From contig JAZQJQ010000032.1 in assembly GCA_045541735.1 (NCBI GenBank), forward strand, positions 1 to 46,197: DNA of 46,197 nucleotides. Direction: 5' to 3'. A model generated the notes under the pieces. The model did not search any database and was not told the origin of the DNA. It saw only the letters and a list, made by a program, of their open reading frames with translations. Position 1 is the first letter of the stretch; the number at the start of each line of letters is the position of its first letter. Made by a program: the position numbers and the translations under genes. The stretch is from RUG12395 sp045541735. Its GTDB lineage: Bacteria; Bacillota; Clostridia; Oscillospirales; CAG-272. Below are positions 1-6,190 of this stretch, piece after piece.

Positions 1-2
1 TT

Positions 3-713
3 TATGAGAACTGGACCGATGTTTCCGGCTTTTTGATGGCTGATCCTCGAGTAGTCCATAATCCTAAGCCTATTGATGAGATAACTTACAGAGAGCTCCG
101 TGAGCTTTCATATATGGGAGCCGGCGTTCTTCACGAGGATGCCATATTCCCCGTCCGCGCTGCGGGTATTTCGATCAACATCAGAAATACTAACCGTCCC
201 GAGGATAGAGGAACTATGATCGTTCCCAGAAGTGAGTATTATAATTACGAGACAGTAATTACAGGTATTGCGGGTAAAAAGGGACTTTCTGTCATCAATA
301 TTGAAAAAGATATGATGAACTCAGAGATAGGATTCGGACGTAAGGTACTTGAAGTTCTTGAGGAGCATAACGTTTCATTTGAACATCTCCCCTCCGGAAT
401 CGATACTATGGGTATCGTTGTCTCAAATGCCGAGCTTGGTGACAAGACGGATGCGATAATAAAGGATATTACCAAGGTCGTTTCTCCCGACAGCATCTCT
501 GTCGAGGATGGACTTGCGCTTATTGCTGTTGTTGGACGCGGTATGATCAGCGCAAAGGGTACTGCCGGAAGAGTGTTCCGCGCTATCGCTGCAAAGGGCG
601 TAAATATTCGAATGATCGATCAGGGCTCCAGCGAGATCAATATCATAATCGGTGTTGATGAAAGCGATTACGTACGTGCTATTGAAGCCATTTACGAAGA
701 ATTTGTAAAATAA
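3..713 (+). CDS. aspartate kinase, C-terminal part (5' end outside window)
   Basis: The reading frame is open to the left window edge, so this is the 3' part of a longer gene; the TTG and ATG near base 33 are internal. The visible 236 residues begin with WTDVSGFLMADPRVV, the typical end of the aspartokinase catalytic domain. Two ACT-type regulatory repeats follow: one around ITGIAGKKGLSVINIEKD and one around LALIAVVGRGM...GVNIRMIDQGSSEINIIIGV. Aspartate kinase phosphorylates aspartate in the first step toward lysine, threonine and methionine, and the ACT domains give feedback inhibition by end products. The C-terminus is a monofunctional ACT end with no homoserine dehydrogenase fusion. Which isozyme it is cannot be told without the N-terminus. 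Confidence 0.93.
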   Translation, partial: YENWTDVSGFLMADPRVVHNPKPIDEITYRELRELSYMGAGVLHEDAIFPVRAAGISINIRNTNRPEDRGTMIVPRSEYYNYETVITGIAGKKGLSVINIEKDMMNSEIGFGRKVLEVLEEHNVSFEHLPSGIDTMGIVVSNAELGDKTDAIIKDITKVVSPDSISVEDGLALIAVVGRGMISAKGTAGRVFRAIAAKGVNIRMIDQGSSEINIIIGVDESDYVRAIEAIYEEFVK

Positions 714-715
714 AT

Positions 716-745
716 TAAGGGACTGCATATGCAGTCCCCTAATTT
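716..745. terminator. bidirectional intrinsic terminator
   Basis: The perfect palindrome GGGACTGCATATGCAGTCCC lies at 719-738, six bases after the aspartate kinase stop. It is flanked by AT-rich runs on both sides. The convergent HIT gene ends at 755, so the hairpin can serve both transcripts. Confidence 0.75.
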
Positions 746-754
746 AAATAATAA

Positions 755-1093
755 TCAAACGATCTTTTCGGTAAGCTGTTCACCGCCGAGCAGATGAAAG
801 TGAAGATGCTTGACACTCTGGCATCCGTGCTCACCTATATTGGTGATGATTCTGTACCCATCTTTGATATTAAGCTCAGCTGCCATCTTGGGTATGGCTT
901 CAAAGATCTTAGCAACGTATACGGAGTTTCCCGCGTAGATCTTGTCAGCGCTTTCGATATGAGCTTTGGGAACGATAACGATATGCTCTTTTGCCATAGG
1001 ATTAATGTCTCTGAAAGCGTAGCAATACTCGTCCTCCCAAACCTTTGTTGAGGGAATCTCCCCTGCAATTATTGAACAAAAAATACAATCCAT
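755..1093 (-). CDS. HIT family protein (histidine triad nucleotide-binding hydrolase)
   Basis: A 112-residue protein with the complete histidine-triad signature HLHFHLLGG near the C-terminus (His96, His98, His100) and the N-terminal CIFCSIIAGEIPS segment typical of bacterial HinT/Hit proteins. The family hydrolyses nucleoside phosphoramidates and related adenylated nucleotides in the cytosol; the physiological substrate here is unknown. Length is normal for the family. The start is supported by the ribosome binding site AAAAGGAG about 8 bases upstream. It is a single-gene unit with its own promoter and a shared terminator with the upstream aspartate kinase gene. Confidence 0.95.
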   Translation of the reverse strand: MDCIFCSIIAGEIPSTKVWEDEYCYAFRDINPMAKEHIVIVPKAHIESADKIYAGNSVYVAKIFEAIPKMAAELNIKDGYRIITNIGEHGCQSVKHLHFHLLGGEQLTEKIV

Positions 1094-1114
1094 AATATCA
1101 ACTCCTTTTCGTTT

Positions 1115-1143
1115 ATTTTATATCACAATCATCCCGAGGTCAA
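1115..1143 (-). promoter_or_regulatory. SigA-type promoter of the HIT gene
   Basis: On the minus strand: -35 TTGACC (1138-1143), 17-bp spacer, -10 TAAAAT (1115-1120). The -35 box overlaps the ribosome binding site of the divergent FkbM gene. Confidence 0.55.
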
Positions 1144-1145
1144 GT

Positions 1146-2210
1146 ATGTACGATAAAATTTTTCCGGATGGACTGCCCTCTTCTCCCATTGAAGCCATTA
1201 AAAATTCCTTTCTGCCCATTTATCTTTACGGAATGGGCAACGGTGCTGAAAAGATGATGAACGTATGTAACGAATACGGGATCAATGTTGAAGGCGTATT
1301 TGCAAGTGACGGTTTCCGTGCGGGAAAGACGTTTCTCGGTTATACAGTTTTATCCTTGTCCGACGTTGCGCTAAAGCACCCGCAGGGTTTTATTGCTCTT
1401 GTCTGCTTCGGATGCAGATCCCAGGATATGCGTTCGTACCTCGGAAGGGTACGCAAGGCAGGCGGAAAGGTCTATATGCCTCATCTTCCTTTGTTTGGGG
1501 GCGCGCTGTTTACTGCAGAGCATTATGCGGAAAACTCGGATAGGATAAACAGAGCTTATTCCCTTCTGTCAGATGAAGGCTCTCGAGAGCTTTTTAGGGA
1601 TATCCTTTCGTACTGTCTTACTTGGGATCCGGATCATCTGTTCCTGGGGCAGACTAATTCTTATATATATCCAGAATTTTTTAATGACTGTGATATCAGA
1701 ACCGCAATTGACGGAGGTGCTTATCGGGGAGATACTGTAATATCGATGTGTGAAGATTTTCCTAGTATTAACAAGATACTAGCATTTGAGCCCGATGACG
1801 CTAATTTCAGAAAGCTCAAAGATGTACAGTGCGAGGGTGTAGAAGTTGTCTGTAATCAGATGGGGTTACATGAAAAAGACGGCATCCTTCATTTTGCTGC
1901 TTTAAAGAACCGTGGTTCGCATTTTGCCGAAGACGGCATCGAAGTCCGGGTAACGTCGATCGACAGCGCTGTGAACGAAAAAATCGACCTTATAAAGCTC
2001 GATGTTGAAGGTTGCGAGTCTGAGGCGTTAAAAGGTGCTGAGAATACAATTGATCTGTATAGACCCGCGTTATACGTATCTCTCTATCATAAAACGGATG
2101 ATATATTTGATCTTTTGCTTCAGATCAACAGATCTCATCCTCATTATAAATTTGCTATGTTCCGAGCTGACGTTTGTCCCGCTTGGGATATCATTTTACT
2201 TGCTAAATAA
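1146..2210 (+). CDS. FkbM family methyltransferase
   Basis: A 354-residue protein. The C-terminal half (about 185-354) is a SAM-dependent methyltransferase of the FkbM type: AIDGGAYRGDTV matches the glycine-rich SAM motif, followed by FEPD and the family signature IDLIKLDVEGCESEALKGA, then RPALYVSLYHKTDDIFDL. The N-terminal half (about 25-120) looks like a small Rossmann-type domain (IYLYGMGNGAEKMM...VEGVFASDGF), as often seen in sugar or cell-surface modification enzymes. FkbM enzymes usually O-methylate sugars, polyketides or peptides. The substrate is unknown, because no glycan or secondary-metabolite genes lie beside it. The GAGGTC ribosome binding site is 6 bases upstream of ATG. It is a single-gene unit with its own terminator. 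Confidence 0.88.
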   Translation: MYDKIFPDGLPSSPIEAIKNSFLPIYLYGMGNGAEKMMNVCNEYGINVEGVFASDGFRAGKTFLGYTVLSLSDVALKHPQGFIALVCFGCRSQDMRSYLGRVRKAGGKVYMPHLPLFGGALFTAEHYAENSDRINRAYSLLSDEGSRELFRDILSYCLTWDPDHLFLGQTNSYIYPEFFNDCDIRTAIDGGAYRGDTVISMCEDFPSINKILAFEPDDANFRKLKDVQCEGVEVVCNQMGLHEKDGILHFAALKNRGSHFAEDGIEVRVTSIDSAVNEKIDLIKLDVEGCESEALKGAENTIDLYRPALYVSLYHKTDDIFDLLLQINRSHPHYKFAMFRADVCPAWDIILLAK

Positions 2211-2234
2211 AAAGCGCTTATGCGCTTTTTTTGT
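2211..2234 (+). terminator. intrinsic terminator of the FkbM gene
   Basis: A hairpin with arms AAAAGCGC and GCGCTTTT around loop TTAT follows the stop codon immediately and runs into a T tract. Confidence 0.8.
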
Positions 2235-2239
2235 TTGCA

Positions 2240-2270
2240 AGAAAAAACGCTCCGTAAAACGGAGCGTTTA
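2240..2270 (-). terminator. intrinsic terminator of rpsU
   Basis: Arms AAACGCTCCG and CGGAGCGTTT around a 5-base loop (2245-2269). On the minus strand the stem is followed by a T run, 12 bases after the rpsU stop. Confidence 0.8.
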
Positions 2271-2281
2271 GTGAGAATCAA

Positions 2282-2458
2282 TTATTTGTACTTGCGCTTT
2301 CTCGCAGCTTCGGACTTCTTCTTGCGCTTAACGCTGGGCTTCTCGTAGTGCTCTCTCTTACGGAGCTCTGCAAGTACTCCGGAACGTGCACACTGACGCT
2401 TAAACCTACGAAGGGCGCTGTCGAGATTTTCGCCTTCCTTGACTCTTACCTCTGCCAT
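2282..2458 (-). CDS. rpsU: 30S ribosomal protein S21
   Basis: A 58-residue basic protein read directly from the sequence: it starts MAEVRVKEGENLDSALRRFKR, continues with SGVLAELRKREHYEKPS, and ends in a lysine/arginine-rich tail. These are the hallmarks of bacterial S21. S21 binds the small subunit near the anti-Shine-Dalgarno region and helps initiation. The start ATG (2456-2458) is preceded by a purine-rich AAGGGGGGGAAAG binding site. It is monocistronic, with a consensus promoter and a dedicated terminator. Its leader contains a small hairpin (2485-2501). Confidence 0.97.
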   Translation of the reverse strand: MAEVRVKEGENLDSALRRFKRQCARSGVLAELRKREHYEKPSVKRKKKSEAARKRKYK

Positions 2459-2484
2459 TATTCTTTCCCCCCCTTCGTTTTGAT

Positions 2485-2536
2485 GTTGCTTTTAACGCAA
2501 CAGTAGTATTATACACATATTAAATACAAATGTCAA
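2485..2536 (-). promoter_or_regulatory. rpsU promoter and leader hairpin
   Basis: Fully consensus SigA promoter on the minus strand: -35 TTGACA (2531-2536), 17-bp spacer, -10 TATAAT (2508-2513). Immediately downstream the leader can fold GTTGC-7-GCAAC (2485-2501), a possible stability or autoregulatory element. Confidence 0.8.
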
Positions 2537-2596
2537 TAGCAAATTTTCCAAATAAGCATATAATATACTATCAAATAATATTTTTGCGGAGGAAAA

Positions 2597-3886
2597 ATGA
2601 TAATCCATACTGTAAAAGCAGGGGAAACTGTTGCGAGCATTGCAGAATTGTATTCAGTGCCCGCAACAAGGATAATTTCCGATAACTTTTTGACCGATGC
2701 TGACAGAATAGCAGTCGGACAAACGCTTGTTATTCTATATCCAATGATCACATATACCGTAAAAAGCGGCGATACTTTAAGTAAGATCGGCGAACTGTTC
2801 GGGCAGAGTCTTATAACTCTTTGGCAAAATAATCCGCTGCTTGACGGAGGAACTGATATAATCCCGGGGCAGATCCTTAATATCATTTATCCAGAAAAGA
2901 AAATGGGAAACGTCATAGCAAGCGGTTTTGCATATCCGGAAACTGAAGAAAGTGTTCTTCGGAGAACTCTTCCCTATCTTACTCGCATAAGCATTTTTAC
3001 ATACGGCATAGATTCTGAAGGAAAACTAGTCGAACCGGATGACAGTAGGCTCATTGAGCTTGCAAAATATTATTCCGTACAGCCGGTTATGGTAATATCT
3101 TCTAGAACCGAAGGCGGTAACTTTAATTCGGAGAATTTCAAGAGAATTCTAGCTTCAGCTGAATTGACCGATGAATATATAAAAAATATAGTTACTACTG
3201 CTGTCAGCAAGGGCTATTCGGGTGTAGAAGCTGATTTTGAATATCTTGGTGCTGACTATGCAGATAAATATTCTGATTTTATTAATGATCTGCGTAGTAA
3301 ACTTGATCCTGAAGATATATTTCTTACCGTAGATCTCTCGCCGAAAACCTCTGATGGGATGCAAGGCTCACTTTACGAGGGACTTGATTACTCTGAGTTG
3401 GGTGAAAATTCGGATTATTCATTTTTGATGACTTACGAGTGGGGATATAAATACAGTGAGCCTATGGCTATATCTCCGGAAAACAAAGTTAAAGAGGTAG
3501 TAGAATATGCCGTTCGAAATATCGATCCTGATAAGATACTCCTCGGTATACCGAATTACGGTTACGTCTGGAAGCTACCGTACGTAGAAGGTGAATCGGC
3601 CGCTGTTTCGGTATCTAACACTGAAGCTGTTCAGCTTGCAGCTGATTTTGGTTCTGAGATCAAATTTGACGAAGCAGCGGTGTCTCCTTTTTTTACGTTC
3701 ACAGCCTCACAGTCGCCGCGTCCCGTTGAATATGAAGTTTGGTTTGAGGATGCAAGAACAGTTAAAGGAGCGCTTGATATTGTATCCGATTACGGATTGG
3801 TTGGCTTTGGAGTGTGGAACATAAGGCGTTATTTCCCGCAGCTTTGGGCAGTTCTCAATTCAATGTACAACATAATTAAAGAGTAA
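2597..3886 (+). CDS. LysM domain glycoside hydrolase family 18 protein (YaaH/SleL-like)
   Basis: A 429-residue protein with two N-terminal LysM repeats (about 2-47 and 51-97; IHTVKAGETVASIAEL and ITYTVKSGDTLSKIGELF) that bind peptidoglycan or chitin-type glycans. A GH18 TIM-barrel domain follows. The GH18 catalytic motif is GVEADFEYLG, with Asp213 and the acid Glu215. The order and size match the spore-associated YaaH/SleL/YdhD group of N-acetylglucosaminidases, which act on spore cortex peptidoglycan. There is no signal peptide, as is usual for those spore proteins made in the mother cell. The start ATG has GGAGG 6 bases upstream. A TATAAT (2559-2564) lies upstream without a good -35 box, so a sporulation sigma factor is possible but unproven. 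Confidence 0.9.
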   Translation: MIIHTVKAGETVASIAELYSVPATRIISDNFLTDADRIAVGQTLVILYPMITYTVKSGDTLSKIGELFGQSLITLWQNNPLLDGGTDIIPGQILNIIYPEKKMGNVIASGFAYPETEESVLRRTLPYLTRISIFTYGIDSEGKLVEPDDSRLIELAKYYSVQPVMVISSRTEGGNFNSENFKRILASAELTDEYIKNIVTTAVSKGYSGVEADFEYLGADYADKYSDFINDLRSKLDPEDIFLTVDLSPKTSDGMQGSLYEGLDYSELGENSDYSFLMTYEWGYKYSEPMAISPENKVKEVVEYAVRNIDPDKILLGIPNYGYVWKLPYVEGESAAVSVSNTEAVQLAADFGSEIKFDEAAVSPFFTFTASQSPRPVEYEVWFEDARTVKGALDIVSDYGLVGFGVWNIRRYFPQLWAVLNSMYNIIKE

Positions 3887-3922
3887 AAATTGGGCTGTTG
3901 CAATGCAACAGCCCAATAAAAA
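3887..3922. terminator. bidirectional intrinsic terminator between GH18 and prs
   Basis: Perfect stem TTGGGCTGTTG / CAACAGCCCAA around a short loop (3890-3916), flanked by an A run on the left and an A/T run on the right. It sits between two convergent genes. Confidence 0.8.
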
Positions 3923-5050
3923 TTATTTGTTAGCCTCATTTGCAGCGCGGTGCTTTTCAAGAAGCTTGTGGATGCGCTTGGAGGGGTTAAGCAGATTGCT
4001 TATAGTCTCATCGTGATTAAGTGTGTCAATGATATAAGCAACGTATTTGGAGAGGTCAACCTGAGTGTACCACTCACGCTTCAAAAGTTCAGGTGAACGG
4101 TAAATAAGGTTTGTTGTGAATATGCGGTCAAAGAGACCATCCTCGTACGCTTTATCCATTTTGTCGAGACCGTTGCAGAAAAGACCAAAGGAGGTAAATA
4201 CGAATATGCGGTTTGCTCCTCTTTCTTTAAGCTGCTTTGCAACGTCGATGATGGAGCTTCCGGATGAGATCATATCGTCAACAACGATAACATCCTTGCC
4301 GGTAAGATCGCTTCCGAGGAACTCGTGAGCCTCAATGGGATTCATACCGTCAACAACTATGGAGTAGTTGCGGCGCTTGTAGAATGTGCCGAGATCAAGT
4401 CCGAGCGTTGATGAATAGTACATGCAACGGCTCATTCCACCCTCATCGGGAGAGATTATCATAAGATTATCGCGGTCGATCTTGATATCAGGGACTGTCT
4501 TGATAAGTGCCTTTATCATCTGATACGTAGGACGTACGTTATCAAATCCGCCGAGCGGAATGGCGTTTTGGACACGGGGGTCGTGAGCGTCAAATGTGAT
4601 GATGTTCGAAACGCCCATATTTATAAGTTCCTGTAAAGAGGAAGCGCAGTCGAGAGATTCGCGTGTGGAGCGGTTGTGTTGGCGGCCGCAGTAGAGCATC
4701 GGCATAATTACGGAGATCCTGCGCGCTTTACCGCCGATGGCGCCGATAATTCGCTTGAGATCGCAGTAGTGATCATCGGGACTCATAGGTACAGTCTGAC
4801 CGTACATCTTGTAGGTAACGCCGTAGTTGAAGCAGTCGACAATGATATAAACGTCGTGACCGCGCATGGACTGTCCTACAAGACCCTTTCCTTCTCCGGT
4901 ACCGAAACGGGGACAGTCAGCTTTAACGATAAAGCTTTCGTCCTCAACATGCCAACGCCATTCCTTGAGGTAGTTGTCAACCTTAGTTGAGAACTCCTCA
5001 GTGCCTTTCATTGCGATAACGCTGAGCTCGCCGTACAAATAATCGTTCAT
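3923..5050 (-). CDS. prs: ribose-phosphate pyrophosphokinase (divergent, long form)
   Basis: A 375-residue member of the PRPP synthetase family. It makes 5-phosphoribosyl 1-diphosphate from ribose 5-phosphate and ATP for nucleotide, histidine and tryptophan synthesis. Visible motifs are the catalytic-loop region GRQHNRSTRE (122-131), FDAHDPR with His156, and the PRPP-binding loop VIVVDDMISSGSS (254-266). Compared with ordinary Prs of about 315 residues it is longer, and the loop has SSGSS where canonical enzymes have DTGGT; this matches a long clostridial/Bacteroidetes subgroup. GGAGGAAG precedes the ATG. It lies 45 bp upstream of cysK in the same direction on the minus strand... cysK is transcribed first, then prs, so the two can be cotranscribed. 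Confidence 0.88.
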   Translation of the reverse strand: MNDYLYGELSVIAMKGTEEFSTKVDNYLKEWRWHVEDESFIVKADCPRFGTGEGKGLVGQSMRGHDVYIIVDCFNYGVTYKMYGQTVPMSPDDHYCDLKRIIGAIGGKARRISVIMPMLYCGRQHNRSTRESLDCASSLQELINMGVSNIITFDAHDPRVQNAIPLGGFDNVRPTYQMIKALIKTVPDIKIDRDNLMIISPDEGGMSRCMYYSSTLGLDLGTFYKRRNYSIVVDGMNPIEAHEFLGSDLTGKDVIVVDDMISSGSSIIDVAKQLKERGANRIFVFTSFGLFCNGLDKMDKAYEDGLFDRIFTTNLIYRSPELLKREWYTQVDLSKYVAYIIDTLNHDETISNLLNPSKRIHKLLEKHRAANEANK

Positions 5051-5095
5051 ACTTCCTCCGATATGTATATAATAATTAAAATACTAAGCAGATAT

Positions 5096-6025
5096 TTAGT
5101 CGAAAAGCGAAGTGGAAAAATACCTGTCGCCGCCGTCAGGGCAGATACAGACGATCTTTTTGCCTGAATATGCCAGATCAACTGCAAGTTTAGATGCGGC
5201 TGCAAGCGCGGCGCCGCTTGATATGCCTACAAGGGCACCTTCGGCAGAAACAAATTTTTTGGATGCAGATACGGCAACTTTGCTCGGAACAGGGATGATC
5301 TCATCAATAATAGCAAGATCAAGTATCTTTGGAACAAAATTTGCTCCGATTCCGGGTATGCCGTGAGCTGCAGGAAGACCTCCCGAAAGCAGAGGTGATT
5401 CTGCGGGTTCAACAGCAATTATTCTAATATTGGGATTCTTTTCTTTTAAAAAACGTGCGCAACCGGTTATTGTACCTCCGCTTCCGACACTTGCAACAAG
5501 TACGTCGACTCGCTCTCCGGTCTGGCGCCATATCTCAGGTCCGGTAGTAAAATAGTGAGCTTCGGAATTTGAAGGGTTGTCGAACTGTGAGGGAATATAG
5601 GAATTTTCTGTGTTTTCGGCAATTTCTTTTGCTTTCTCAACAGAACCTTGTATACCTTTCGCACCGTCTGTAAGTATGACCTCGGCACCATATCGTTTAA
5701 GGAGTTTTATTCGTTCCTCGGTCATCGTATCAGGCATAGTCAGAATGCAACGGAGACCAATAGAGGCGCAAAGTGCAGCCAGTCCAATACCGGTGTTACC
5801 GCTTGTGGGTTCAATAACGGTTGAATCTTTGTTTATCTTTTTAGAGCTTATAGCATCGCGGAGCATATAAAAAGCCGCCCGGTCCTTAATGCTTCCCGTG
5901 GGGTTGAAATACTCCAGTTTTGCATAAATCGAGGCGACGGCTCCGATCTCCGCGCTAAAACGCTTACATGACAACAAGGGGGTGTTGCCGATTGCGGCGG
6001 AAATGCTCTTAAATACTTCCTGCAT
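5096..6025 (-). CDS. cysK: cysteine synthase (O-acetylserine sulfhydrylase)
   Basis: A 309-residue PLP enzyme of normal CysK length. It carries the PLP lysine in NPTGSIKDRA (Lys47), the substrate loop TSGNTGIGLA and the phosphate-binding GSGGTITG. It converts O-acetylserine and sulfide to cysteine in the cytosol. The start ATG has GGAGGTG 7 bases upstream. It is the first gene of a probable cysK-prs operon with a strong promoter and a dyad that looks like an Rrf2-family operator (6070-6082). No serine acetyltransferase gene is next to it. CysM cannot be fully excluded, but the motifs favour CysK. Confidence 0.93.
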   Translation of the reverse strand: MQEVFKSISAAIGNTPLLSCKRFSAEIGAVASIYAKLEYFNPTGSIKDRAAFYMLRDAISSKKINKDSTVIEPTSGNTGIGLAALCASIGLRCILTMPDTMTEERIKLLKRYGAEVILTDGAKGIQGSVEKAKEIAENTENSYIPSQFDNPSNSEAHYFTTGPEIWRQTGERVDVLVASVGSGGTITGCARFLKEKNPNIRIIAVEPAESPLLSGGLPAAHGIPGIGANFVPKILDLAIIDEIIPVPSKVAVSASKKFVSAEGALVGISSGAALAAASKLAVDLAYSGKKIVCICPDGGDRYFSTSLFD

Positions 6026-6053
6026 AAATCACACCTCCTATAAAGATATCATC

Positions 6054-6082
6054 ATTATAACAATTTTACTTGAGTAAGTCAA
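6054..6082 (-). promoter_or_regulatory. cysK promoter with dyad operator candidate
   Basis: Minus strand: -35 TTGACT (6077-6082), 17-bp spacer, extended -10 TGTTATAAT (TATAAT at 6054-6059). The dyad TTGAGTAAGTCAA (6070-6082, plus strand) overlaps the -35 box and resembles Rrf2-family (CymR/IscR-like) sites; that assignment is inference. Confidence 0.7.
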
Positions 6083-6144
6083 TAACCATCGGCAAAACTT
6101 TCTGTTTTTTTATCAATATCGGTTTTATTACAAATATTAGGCGT

Positions 6145-6174
6145 TTGAATAATTCCCTAATTGTCAAATATTAT
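6145..6174 (+). promoter_or_regulatory. possible promoter of the clpC-like gene
   Basis: TTGAAT (6145-6150), 18-bp spacer, TATTAT (6169-6174), just before the ribosome binding site. It is weaker than the other promoters in the window. No tandem CtsR heptads are visible. Confidence 0.4.
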
Positions 6175-6190
6175 GTTAACGGAGGTGTGT

